DNA from: UBA2266 sp964406945
GTDB taxonomy: Bacteria > Planctomycetota > Phycisphaerae > Sedimentisphaerales > Anaerobacaceae
DNA: 34,779 bases
Reading direction: 5' to 3'
Assembly: GCA_964406945.1 (NCBI GenBank)
Contig: CAYOTO010000036.1
Location: 1 to 34,779, forward strand
Shown: one piece after another, positions 7,416-15,362 of the stretch
How positions within the stretch are numbered: the stretch's first letter is position 1
Layout: each line of letters opens with the position of its first letter
Made by a program: the position numbers and the translations under genes
Notes under the pieces: model-generated
What the model saw: the letters and a program-made list of their open reading frames with translations, nothing else
Database searches by the model: none
What the model was told of the DNA's origin: nothing

Positions 7416-8324
7416 ATGATGAGCAGGCAGAACACAGGGTTGAATCGGCGCCGGATTCTTCGGGCCGGCGGCATTGCGGCGGTGGCGTCGGCGTTTCCGA
7501 TGCAGTGGGTCTCGGCGGCGGATAAAAAGAAGCCGCAGAAGGTACTTTACTTCACGCGGTCGGCGGGGTTCGAGCATGGCGCGATTAAAGTCAAAAACGG
7601 CCGGCCTTCGATTTCGACAAAGACGCTGACGCAGCTCGGCGAAAAACACGGGTTCGAGATCACGCATACGAAGGACGGCCGCGTCTTCGACGGCGACCTG
7701 GACCAATACGACTGCATCGCTTTCTACACGTCCGGCGACCTGACCAAGGAAAAGCAGGGCGAGGCCCCGCCCATGTCGCCCGCCGGCAAGGAAAAGCTGC
7801 TCAAGACCATCGCGACAGGCAAAGGCTTCGTGGGCTTCCATTCCGCCACCGACTCGTTCCACTGCAAGGGGCCGCGAAACGAGAATCAGCAGGAGCGAGA
7901 TCCTTACATCAATATGATCGGCGGCGAGTTCATCGTTCACGGCGCGCAGCAGGAGGCCCTGATCAAGGCGACCGACACCGCATTTAAAGGCGCCGAAAAG
8001 TTCCGACCCGGACAGAAACTCATGGAGGAATGGTACTGCCTTAAGAACTTCGCCGACGATCTGCACGTGATCCTCATCGAGGACAACGAGGCCATGAAGG
8101 GCGGATGCTATCAGCGGCCGCCGTTCCCTGCAACCTGGGCCCGCATGCACGGCAAGGGCCGCGTGTTCTATACGTCCTTCGGCCACCGCGACGACATCTG
8201 GACGAACGAGGACGTGCAGGCCGTAATCCTCGGCGGCCTGGCCTGGACGATGGGCAACGTCGACGTCAAGGTTACTCCCAATATCAAGCAGGTAACTCCG
8301 AAAGCGTGGCAGCTCGGGTCCTGA
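7416..8324 (+). CDS. Tat-exported ThuA-like domain protein
   Basis: This is a 302-residue protein of the ThuA-like family (glutamine-amidotransferase-like fold), found widely in planctomycetes beside sugar-processing genes. A twin-arginine signal (NRRRILRAGG, residues 10-19, then a hydrophobic stretch to about residue 34) indicates export of a folded protein. The ThuA domain follows: KVLYFTRSAGFEH, HTKDGRVFDGDLDQYDCIAFYTSGD, then GFVGFHSATDSFH, and near the end GRVFYTSFGHRDDIW. These are the conserved ThuA blocks. The start has AAGGAG 5-8 nt upstream (two adjacent ATGs at 7416 and 7419). The last two thirds use mainly C-ending codons. A strong terminator follows, so the gene probably ends a transcription unit. 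The reaction is not established for this family. Confidence 0.9.
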   Translation: MMSRQNTGLNRRRILRAGGIAAVASAFPMQWVSAADKKKPQKVLYFTRSAGFEHGAIKVKNGRPSISTKTLTQLGEKHGFEITHTKDGRVFDGDLDQYDCIAFYTSGDLTKEKQGEAPPMSPAGKEKLLKTIATGKGFVGFHSATDSFHCKGPRNENQQERDPYINMIGGEFIVHGAQQEALIKATDTAFKGAEKFRPGQKLMEEWYCLKNFADDLHVILIEDNEAMKGGCYQRPPFPATWARMHGKGRVFYTSFGHRDDIWTNEDVQAVILGGLAWTMGNVDVKVTPNIKQVTPKAWQLGS

Positions 8325-8344
8325 AGAACATAAGTGTGAAACTG

Positions 8345-8387
8345 AGCGGCGGACGACCTTATTTCAAGTCGTCCGCCGCTTATTGTT
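8345..8387 (+). terminator. Rho-independent terminator after the ThuA gene
   Basis: AGCGGCGGACGAC (8345-8357) pairs perfectly over 13 bp with GTCGTCCGCCGCT (8368-8380) around a 10-nt loop, followed by TATTGTT. It lies 21 nt after the stop codon of the ThuA gene. Confidence 0.85.
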
Positions 8388-8493
8388 AATCGCTGTCTGG
8401 AATAATGTGAGCCGCCATAAGAACTGTTCGCCCACGCTGCGGGATATATGCATTGACAGGTGGACGTCTTAATGAGAATTAGGAGCTTTGATA

Positions 8494-9873
8494 ATGAGTG
8501 ATTCAGTGGGTTCGGCAATTACAGGGCGGGCGGTTGTTACTTATTCTCGTGGTTGGCAGACGCTGGTGGCGGTTCGGTCGCTCGGGCGCCGGGGAGTTGA
8601 GGTAATTACGGGTGACGAGTATCCGATGACGGCGGCTTCGTTTTCGAAGTACAGCCGGAGACGTTTCCGTTATCCGAATCCCACGGCCGAGCCGGAGGCG
8701 TTTCTGGATGCTCTGGAAAAGGTGGTGATCGAGAACAAGCCGGACGATGCCGATACGCCGTACGTGCTGATGCCGATTCACAAGGAGACGTACGTTATCG
8801 CGAAGCACCGGGAGCGTTTCGAACCGCATATAAGGGTGCCGATTCCAGAGATAGAGCACATTCGCCGTGTGCACAATAAGGGCTCGCTGGCGGCCTATGC
8901 GATGTCGCTCGGGCTGCCCACTCCGCCGACACATCTGCCCGAGAGCATGGAGCACTTCAAATCGATCGCTCCCGATGTTAAACTGCCGGCGTTTGTAAAG
9001 CTGCGGGAGGCGGCTTCCGGCGTGGGGATTCGCAAGGTCGATACGCTCGATGAATTGAAATCGACGTACCACGAGTTTGTCGAGCATTTCAAGCTCAAGC
9101 CCAGGGATTATCCGATTATTCAGCAGGCGGTTCCGGGGTGCGATTATTGCGTGACTACATTGTTCAATCAGGGCGAACTTGTTGCGGCCATGACGTACCG
9201 AGGGCTGCGGGCCTTTCCGCCGGAGCGGGGGGCGACGGTGATGCGGGAAACGGTCGATGCGCCGGCGATGGAGGATGTTGCGGGCAAACTGCTGGGCTCG
9301 CTCGGCTGGCACGGTGTAGCTCAACTGGATTTTCGATGGGACGGACGACAAGATTCGGACCCGGCTTTGATAGAGGTCAATCCGCGGTTTTTCGGAGGTT
9401 TGATTCAGTCCGTCGAATCCGGCTGGGATTATCCGTGGCTGCTGTTCAAACTTGCCGTTGACGGGCGGATCTCGCCGGTTGCGGGGACGCGGACGGATGT
9501 GAAGACGGAGACGCCGATACTGGCGTTTTTGTCGACCGTTCAGGAGATTGCCGAGAACGAGCAGGGGATGGCGGCATTGAGCGAGTCGTGGCGACAGGCG
9601 AAGGATCAGTTCCGAACCGGCTCGAAGCGACAGGGCATTCGGCATATTTTCCGCGGGGTGCGGAATTACTTCGATACGCGGGCGCGGCTGGCCAAAGCCA
9701 GGCAATTGCTGGAGGACCATAAGGACAATGTTTACGACGTTCTGTCGCGCGACGATCCACGTGCGGCGCTTGGGGTGCTTTATCCGCTGGCGGTATTTCT
9801 GAGGCACGGAAAGGTCAATCTGGAGTTGATTACGGGCGAGGGAGGTGCCGGCGAAGACCCGGATGAGGATTAG
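8494..9873 (+). CDS. ATP-grasp carboxylate-amine ligase
   Basis: This 459-residue protein belongs to the ATP-grasp superfamily, which joins a carboxylate to an amine via an acyl-phosphate. The N-terminal pre-ATP-grasp part (AVVTYSRGWQTLVAVRSLGRRG) is followed by the lid entry HNKGSLAAYAMSLGLPTPPT. The nucleotide-binding lysine is K169 in FVKLREAASGVGIRKV, and the Mg-binding residues are E294 and N296 in ALIEVNPRFFGG. The ATG at 8494 is chosen over a TTG at 8488 because AGGAG (8481-8485) is 8 nt away. The next gene, a class I amidotransferase-like hydrolase, starts 58 nt later on the same strand, suggesting a pair handling a glutamyl or similar amide. The substrate is unknown. Confidence 0.88.
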   Translation: MSDSVGSAITGRAVVTYSRGWQTLVAVRSLGRRGVEVITGDEYPMTAASFSKYSRRRFRYPNPTAEPEAFLDALEKVVIENKPDDADTPYVLMPIHKETYVIAKHRERFEPHIRVPIPEIEHIRRVHNKGSLAAYAMSLGLPTPPTHLPESMEHFKSIAPDVKLPAFVKLREAASGVGIRKVDTLDELKSTYHEFVEHFKLKPRDYPIIQQAVPGCDYCVTTLFNQGELVAAMTYRGLRAFPPERGATVMRETVDAPAMEDVAGKLLGSLGWHGVAQLDFRWDGRQDSDPALIEVNPRFFGGLIQSVESGWDYPWLLFKLAVDGRISPVAGTRTDVKTETPILAFLSTVQEIAENEQGMAALSESWRQAKDQFRTGSKRQGIRHIFRGVRNYFDTRARLAKARQLLEDHKDNVYDVLSRDDPRAALGVLYPLAVFLRHGKVNLELITGEGGAGEDPDED

Positions 9874-9931
9874 CAGGTGCAAAGCTGCAGGGCGACCCTG
9901 GGCCCGAGTGGTGTGATTGGTGGCGGTGAAG

Positions 9932-10822
9932 ATGAGTGAAAGGACAGCCCAAACAAGAATCAAGCCGATTCGACGCAGGCGTATTGTTCGGTGCATCGGC
10001 AGGATTGTCTTTGGGGTTGTTGCTGTCGTGGTGGCGTACCTGTTGTTTCGCATGGCTTATCCGAGTTATCTGGAGTCGAAGGTCCCGGCCGATGCGCCGC
10101 GGATTGCATTCAGCCTGGACGGGACGTTTCTTGGCAGGCTGGGGATAACGGATGCGACCTATCAGCGGGTTATGGCCGAGGCGGGGGCGAAACTTATACC
10201 GGTAAGGCCGGAGGAATCGACCGAGCCGAACGATGTGGACGAGTTGCTCGATACGCTGGACATTGACGGGCTGCTGCTGACGGGCGGTGGGGATGTGGAC
10301 CCGAATCTGTCGGGGGCCGAGCCGGGGCACAATCAGCGGCTGCATCGACCCAGAGACGAGTTCGAGATTGCTCTGATTCATGCTGCGATTGATCGCAATA
10401 TCCCGGTTTTGGGGATCTGCCGGGGTGCGCAGATTCTTAATGTGGCTCTCGGGGGTACGGCCAGAAATCTGAGACACGATCCGAATATTGCCGGCGAGCA
10501 TTTGACTGTTACGGGACACTCGGTCCGGATCGAGCCGGGCGGTATGTTGGCAAAGATTCTGGGAACGACCGAACTGGAAAAAGTCGTTAGCCTGCACGGC
10601 CAGGCAGCCGGGGAAATTGCTCCGAAGCTGCGAATAGCCGCGACCGGGCCGGGCCGAGTTACCGAAGCGATAGAGGCAGACCCTGACAAGACGGATGCGT
10701 GGCTGCTGGCGGTGCAGTGGCATCCCGAACTGACGCTGGCCGACGAGGTTCAGCACAGCATTTTCAAAGCTTTCGTGAATGCGGCTCGAGCCCAGAGGCC
10801 GGAAGTACGCAAGCCCGAATGA
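9932..10822 (+). CDS. Membrane-anchored gamma-glutamyl-gamma-aminobutyrate hydrolase-like protein (peptidase C26)
   Basis: This 296-residue product belongs to the class I glutamine-amidotransferase/peptidase C26 family whose members (PuuD-like) cleave gamma-glutamyl amides. The catalytic nucleophile is Cys163 in LGICRGAQILNVALGG, and His264 and Glu266 are in AVQWHPEL. The LLLTGGGDVDPNLSG and RDEFEIALIHAAI blocks are family hallmarks. Unlike PuuD, it starts with a basic stretch and a membrane segment (GRIVFGVVAVVVAYLLFRMA, about residues 24-43), so the catalytic domain is probably outside the inner membrane. The ATG at 9932 is preferred; GTG or TTG codons just upstream are possible. Its placement 58 nt behind the ATP-grasp gene suggests related substrates. 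Confidence 0.87.
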   Translation: MSERTAQTRIKPIRRRRIVRCIGRIVFGVVAVVVAYLLFRMAYPSYLESKVPADAPRIAFSLDGTFLGRLGITDATYQRVMAEAGAKLIPVRPEESTEPNDVDELLDTLDIDGLLLTGGGDVDPNLSGAEPGHNQRLHRPRDEFEIALIHAAIDRNIPVLGICRGAQILNVALGGTARNLRHDPNIAGEHLTVTGHSVRIEPGGMLAKILGTTELEKVVSLHGQAAGEIAPKLRIAATGPGRVTEAIEADPDKTDAWLLAVQWHPELTLADEVQHSIFKAFVNAARAQRPEVRKPE

Positions 10823-10963
10823 TCTATAACATATTGCATCGGTTGGGTCCGGACGTCTTTTTTTGGCGGCTCGGATGCTTCACTATTCCCAGCCGGCAGA
10901 GGGCGAGCGTTATCAGGTTTTGGCTGGAAACAGCGACGACAGGCGGTTAAAATAGCCGTGTTT

Positions 10964-10975
10964 GGTTTGCCATAC
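10964..10975 (+). promoter_or_regulatory. GGTTTGC-type motif before the sulfatase gene
   Basis: GGTTTGCCATAC lies 33 nt before the sulfatase ATG and closely matches GGTTTGCATAC before the ThuA gene (one extra C). It could be the same binding site. Weak alone. Confidence 0.3.
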
Positions 10976-11007
10976 AAAAGTCAGTTAAATTCGTCATAGG
11001 AGCAAAC

Positions 11008-12435
11008 ATGGGTGCAGGTTTTACAAGACGCGGGTTTTTGAAGATGGCCGGTGCGGCCGGGGTTTGTTCTTTGATGCCTCGGGCGGGGCTGTCGCAGTCG
11101 CAGAAGGATCGGCCGAATATTGTTTTTCTGCTGGTTGACGACCAGCGTAACGATACTCTGGGGTGTGCCGGGCATCCGGTGCTCAAGACGCCGAATGTGG
11201 ATGCTCTGGCTGCCGGAGGGGTTCGGTTCGAGAATGCATTCGTGACTACCAGTATTTGTGCCGCCAGTCGGGCTACGATATTTACGGGCTTATACGAGCG
11301 GACTCACGGATTCACCTTTGGCAAGCCGCCGATATGCACAGCCCACGCTCAGGCGAGCTATCCGGCTCTTATGCGAAAGGCCGGTTACCGGACGGGCTTT
11401 ATAGGCAAGTTCGGCGTAGGGATAGAAGACGGGCGGAGGATGAAGGCGGAAATGTTCGACTACTTCAAGCCGCACGGACGCAATCCCTATTTTCACAAGC
11501 AGCCGGACGGGTCGGTACGGCACGAGACCGAAATCGCCGCCGACAAGGCGATAGAATTCCTCCAGTCCAATCCGGCGGACAAACCGTTCTGTCTGTCGAT
11601 AAGTTTCAATGCGGTGCATGCGGAGGATTCGGACAAGAAGGATCATTATCCGTGGCCCAAGGCCGTGGACGGCATGTACGATGACGTGGAGATTGCCGAG
11701 CCGCGACTGGGTGACGAGGAGATTTTCGAGGCGCATCCGAAGTTCATGAAGGAATCGATGAACCGTGACCGGTGGTACTGGCGATGGGACACGCCCGAGA
11801 AATACGATAAGAACATGCGAGCGTATTTCAGGATGATAAGCGGGGTGGATCGCGTTATAGGCAGAGTTCGCAAGGAACTGGCCGAGCGGGGGCTGGACGA
11901 TAACACGATTATTATTTACAACGGTGACAACGGCTACTACATGAGCGACCGCGGTTTTGCGGGCAAGTGGTCGCATTACGAGCAGTCGCTGCGGGTGCCG
12001 CTGATTGTCTACGACCCGCGCAAACCCGAGTCGCAACGGGGCGCCCTGCTCAATCCCATGGCTCTGAATGTTGACCTGCCGGCGACAATGCTGCAGCTCG
12101 CGGGCATCGACGTGCCCGCCCATTACCAGGGCCGATCTCTGGTCCCGATCCTGAACGGCCGGGCGCCGGACGACTGGCGCCAGGATTTCTTCTGCGAGCA
12201 CCTGATGAACCACTCGGATATCCCAAAGTGGCAGGGCGTTCGCGGCCGGCGGTACAAATACGCGAATTATTTCGAACAGTCGCCGCCTTACGAGTATTTG
12301 CACGATTTGAAGGTCGACCCGGATGAGCTTAAGAATTTCGCTGACGACCCGGAATACGCGGATGTTTTGAAGAAGATGCGCCGACGCACCGACCAACTTC
12401 GTAAGAAATACGAAAAGGCTCGGCCGAAGCGATAA
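11008..12435 (+). CDS. Tat-exported sulfatase (formylglycine type)
   Basis: This 475-residue enzyme hydrolyses sulfate esters, probably from polysaccharides, outside the cytoplasm. A twin-arginine signal (TRRGFLKMAGAAG, residues 6-18) precedes the mature domain. Metal ligands Asp44 and Asp45 lie in FLLVDDQRNDTLG. The formylglycine site is Cys84 in CAASRATIFTG; this has Ala in place of the common Pro (C-x-A-x-R), a variant accepted by maturases of the anaerobic type. TGFIGKFGVG and the distal DNGYYMSDRGFAGKWSHYEQSLRVPLI block carry further active-site residues. AGGAG stands 6 nt before the ATG. No maturase gene is in the window. Substrate specificity cannot be told from sequence alone. Confidence 0.93.
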   Translation: MGAGFTRRGFLKMAGAAGVCSLMPRAGLSQSQKDRPNIVFLLVDDQRNDTLGCAGHPVLKTPNVDALAAGGVRFENAFVTTSICAASRATIFTGLYERTHGFTFGKPPICTAHAQASYPALMRKAGYRTGFIGKFGVGIEDGRRMKAEMFDYFKPHGRNPYFHKQPDGSVRHETEIAADKAIEFLQSNPADKPFCLSISFNAVHAEDSDKKDHYPWPKAVDGMYDDVEIAEPRLGDEEIFEAHPKFMKESMNRDRWYWRWDTPEKYDKNMRAYFRMISGVDRVIGRVRKELAERGLDDNTIIIYNGDNGYYMSDRGFAGKWSHYEQSLRVPLIVYDPRKPESQRGALLNPMALNVDLPATMLQLAGIDVPAHYQGRSLVPILNGRAPDDWRQDFFCEHLMNHSDIPKWQGVRGRRYKYANYFEQSPPYEYLHDLKVDPDELKNFADDPEYADVLKKMRRRTDQLRKKYEKARPKR

Positions 12436-12509
12436 CCCGGCGGCGTCATCAGGGGCAAAGGAGGCCAAGGCCGTCAGCGTGAAAGAACGAAAGGCAAAGC
12501 GAGGCTGCT

Positions 12510-13694
12510 ATGTATGGAGCAATGAAATCACACCTGGAGCAGGCGCTACAGGCAATCAGGGAGGCGGGCCTTTACAAGGCCGAGCGTGTAATAACGACGC
12601 CCCAGGATGCTCAGATCGGGGTCGCCACGGGTCAGAGCGTTCTGAATATGTGTGCGAACAACTATCTGGGTCTGTCGGATCATCCGGCGGTTATCGAGGC
12701 CGCACGAGCCAGCTACGAAAAATGGGGCTACGGCCTGTCGTCGGTTCGGTTCATCTGCGGTACTCAGAAGATACACAAAGACCTTGAAGCGAAAGTGGCT
12801 GAATTCATGGGCACGGACGACGCGATTCTCTACTCGTCCTGCTTCGACGCCAACGGCGGCCTGTTCGAAACTCTGCTGACGGCCGATGATGCCATAATCT
12901 CCGACCAACTCAACCACGCCTCAATCATCGACGGCGTCCGACTCTGCAAGGCCCGGCGGTTTCGCTACGCAAACTGTGATATGGCCGACCTGGAGGACAA
13001 ACTCAAGGAGTCTCAATCGGCTCGTTTCCGGATGATCGCGACCGACGGCGTATTCTCGATGGACGGCACAATTGCGAATCTGGCCGGGATATGCGACCTC
13101 GCCGACAAATACGACGCCCTGGTCATGGTGGACGACTCTCACGCGACGGGATTCATGGGCAAAACGGGCCGGGGAACGCACGAGCACTGCGGCGTCATGG
13201 GCCGCGTGGACATCCTGACAGGTACCTTCGGCAAGGCCCTCGGCGGCGCCAGCGGCGGATACACGGCCGCAAGAGCCGAAATCGTCGAAATGCTCCGCCA
13301 GCGTTCGCGCCCTTACCTGTTCTCCAACACACTCGCGCCGGCAATCGCCGCGACCACGCTCAAAGTGCTGGAAATCATCTCCCAGTCCACCGAACTGCGG
13401 GATAAGCTCATGGAAAACACCCGCTATTTTCGCGAAAAAATAGCGAATCTGGGGCTGACGGTCTTGCCCGGCGAACATCCCATAGTTCCCATCATGCTCG
13501 GAGACGCCCGCCTTGCCCAGCAAATGGCCGAAAAACTGCTGCAGAAAGGCGTCTACGTAATCGGTTTTTCGTATCCTGTGGTCCCGCAAGGCCAGGCCCG
13601 GATCAGGACGCAAATATCGGCGGCCCACTCGAGAGAGGATTTGGATTTTGCTATCGATAAGATTGGTCAGACGAAGGCGGAACTGGGGATTTAG
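12510..13694 (+). CDS. kbl: Glycine C-acetyltransferase (2-amino-3-ketobutyrate CoA ligase)
   Basis: This PLP enzyme cleaves 2-amino-3-ketobutyrate with CoA to glycine and acetyl-CoA, the second step of threonine degradation after threonine dehydrogenase. The 394 residues align along their whole length with Kbl: CANNYLGL, SVRFICGTQ, SSCFDANGGLFETLL, LNHASIIDGVRLCKA, VMVDDSHATGFMG and the C-terminal YPVVPQGQARIRTQ. The PLP-binding lysine is K242 in GTFGKALGGASGG. The start at 12510 gives a Kbl-like N-terminus; the in-frame ATG at 12522 is an alternative. The partner gene tdh is not adjacent but lies on the other strand at 19148-20170. Most of the gene uses strongly C-ending codons. Confidence 0.96.
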   Translation: MYGAMKSHLEQALQAIREAGLYKAERVITTPQDAQIGVATGQSVLNMCANNYLGLSDHPAVIEAARASYEKWGYGLSSVRFICGTQKIHKDLEAKVAEFMGTDDAILYSSCFDANGGLFETLLTADDAIISDQLNHASIIDGVRLCKARRFRYANCDMADLEDKLKESQSARFRMIATDGVFSMDGTIANLAGICDLADKYDALVMVDDSHATGFMGKTGRGTHEHCGVMGRVDILTGTFGKALGGASGGYTAARAEIVEMLRQRSRPYLFSNTLAPAIAATTLKVLEIISQSTELRDKLMENTRYFREKIANLGLTVLPGEHPIVPIMLGDARLAQQMAEKLLQKGVYVIGFSYPVVPQGQARIRTQISAAHSREDLDFAIDKIGQTKAELGI

Positions 13695-13750
13695 AGCGTG
13701 TTTCGCGGCGGCGTAAGGCTGTTTTTACTGCGTGTTAGCGGCGTCCAATC

Positions 13751-13779
13751 TTGACAGAGGGCTCCACAGCGGGTACAAT
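13751..13779 (+). promoter_or_regulatory. Near-consensus sigma70-type promoter for the pseudopilin gene
   Basis: TTGACA (13751-13756), a 17-nt spacer and TACAAT (13774-13779). The -35 is perfect and the -10 matches 5 of 6. Transcription would start near 13786, about 125 nt before the ATG at 13911. Confidence 0.65.
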
Positions 13780-13910
13780 AAACGTCGATTTTGGCTGATA
13801 AAGATGTATTTGCCCGAACAGTCCGCCTCATGCGCGCATCTCAGACTGGGATGCTTCCTCGCCCGCTGAATTTATATTTTGACAACCACCGTTTGGAGGA
13901 CACCGGCGGC

Positions 13911-14699
13911 ATGTCTAGAAAAGGTTTCACACTGATTGAGTTGCTGGTTGTTATCGCTATTATCGCGATTCTGATGGCGATTCTCATGCCGTCGCTTCGT
14001 CTGGCGCGCGAGCAGGCCCGGGGGATCGCCTGTCGAGGCAATATCAGGCAGTTGACTTATGCCTGGATGCTTTACAGGGACGGCAATGATGACGATCTTG
14101 TGGGCGGAGATCCGGGCGTTCCGCCCGAGCTTAACAACAGGCCCTGGGTTCTCCAGGGCGGAGGGACTCTGGAGGAACATAAAGACGACATTCGCGCCGG
14201 CAGTCTCTGGCCGTATTTGAAGAACATCGACGTGTACCATTGTCCCTCCGATCGCCGCAAAAACGTAGTGGGTCACAAAAATGCGTGGCGGACATATTCA
14301 ATTGCAGGCGGAATGAACGGGGTTCATCCGCACAACGGAGCGTGGGAAATCTACGGTTACATGCAGTATTCGGAGATTAAGCAGCCGGCGCTCAAAATTG
14401 TCTTTCTGGCGGAATGTGACCCGCGGGGTTACAATATGGGTTCATGGGTGTTGCGTCCGAGAACGGAGCAGTGGGTGGATCCCCTGGGCGTTTGGCACCG
14501 CGGCAACAGCAATGCAATGGGATTTGCCGACGGGCACGTGGAGATGCACAATTTTCGAAGCAGTGAATTCATGAAGTGGAATCTTCAGGCTCTACATGAT
14601 CCGGCTGGATTCAATTTCTTTCGAACGCCGGGCGATGCGGACGAGTGGGCCGATTTTGAATATATGCAACGCCATTACGGCTACAAGAGACTAAAGTAG
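13911..14699 (+). CDS. Type II secretion/pseudopilin-like protein with prepilin N-terminus
   Basis: This 262-residue protein begins with a class III signal: MSRKGFTLIELLVVIAIIAI, where the prepilin peptidase would cut after Gly5 before FTLIE (Glu10 of the precursor is the conserved +5 Glu). The hydrophobic helix is followed by a globular domain with LAREQARGIACRGNIRQL, typical of the large planctomycete and Lentisphaerae pseudopilin family. The C-terminus contains WHRGNSNAMGFADGHVE, which matches the H-x9-DG signature except that ten residues separate His and Asp-Gly. The ATG at 13911 is chosen because GGAGGA lies 10 nt upstream and longer versions would bury the signal. It probably assembles in or decorates a type II/IV pilus-like structure; many paralogues in such genomes have unknown roles. 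Confidence 0.9.
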   Translation: MSRKGFTLIELLVVIAIIAILMAILMPSLRLAREQARGIACRGNIRQLTYAWMLYRDGNDDDLVGGDPGVPPELNNRPWVLQGGGTLEEHKDDIRAGSLWPYLKNIDVYHCPSDRRKNVVGHKNAWRTYSIAGGMNGVHPHNGAWEIYGYMQYSEIKQPALKIVFLAECDPRGYNMGSWVLRPRTEQWVDPLGVWHRGNSNAMGFADGHVEMHNFRSSEFMKWNLQALHDPAGFNFFRTPGDADEWADFEYMQRHYGYKRLK

Positions 14700-14767
14700 A
14701 AACTATCGAACAGATTGCGGTTCTGTCACGTAATGTTTAACGATGAATACTTGAAGGAGCCGCGAAC

Positions 14768-15340
14768 ATGTTCGACATCTTCCAACAGCCGTGGACCCTG
14801 GTGGGGGTTGCCGTTTTTTTGCTGTTTGTTGTGTTCACGATTCGAAGCGTCTTTCCCGAGAAGCCACGGCGGTGGCTTTTCTTACTTCCCATTGCGACTG
14901 CAGGGCTTGCTTTCGGGCTGGATCATTTCGTTCAGACGGACCTGGAGAAAGTGCACGCGGTGCTCGCCAAAGCGGCTGTGGCGGTGCAGGAGGAGGATTA
15001 CGCGCAGATTGCAGCGGTGTTGTCGGCGGACTACGAGGACTCCCGGCACGACAGCAAGGCCGCTCTGCTGGCCGAGGCTCGTCGACGGCTTGACGCCTCG
15101 CAGGTTCAGAACAACAAGAAACTGGGCGCAACGATACAGTTTTCACAGCGGGAAGCGACGGCGATGGTCACATGGCTGGTGAGATTCGAGCCGGACAGTA
15201 CTGTCGCGCGGAATTATCGGCCTGCGATATTCATGAAGATGCGTCTATACCTTCGCAAGCAGCCGGACGGCTCCTGGCTTATCAACCAGGCCGAGATAAC
15301 AGAAATCGACCGTCAGCCCATATCGTGGCGGCAGATTTGA
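14768..15340 (+). CDS. Membrane protein with NTF2-like C-terminal domain
   Basis: This 190-residue product has two hydrophobic segments (TLVGVAVFLLFVVFTIR, about 10-26, and WLFLLPIATAGLAFGLDHF, about 36-54). A cone-shaped NTF2/SnoaL-like region follows: VHAVLAKAAVAVQEEDYAQIAAVLSADYED, then MVTWLVRFEP and the closing MRLYLRKQPDGSWLINQAEITEI. Such domains bind small molecules or serve as protein interaction modules; no catalytic residue can be assigned. GAAGGAG lies 8 nt before the ATG. The gene runs tail to tail with the dockerin gene, with 22 nt between the stops. The NTF2 assignment rests on pattern reading and is moderate. Confidence 0.75.
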   Translation: MFDIFQQPWTLVGVAVFLLFVVFTIRSVFPEKPRRWLFLLPIATAGLAFGLDHFVQTDLEKVHAVLAKAAVAVQEEDYAQIAAVLSADYEDSRHDSKAALLAEARRRLDASQVQNNKKLGATIQFSQREATAMVTWLVRFEPDSTVARNYRPAIFMKMRLYLRKQPDGSWLINQAEITEIDRQPISWRQI

Positions 15341-15362
15341 GAGGCCTGGCGGTGACTGAAAA

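Noticed and set aside
8453..8482. TTGACA before the ATP-grasp gene as a promoter
   Set aside because: No hexamer resembling TATAAT lies at 15-19 nt from it.
14715..15182. 155-residue Arg/Cys-rich plus-strand frame
   Set aside because: It is a shadow of the NTF2-like membrane protein gene in another frame.
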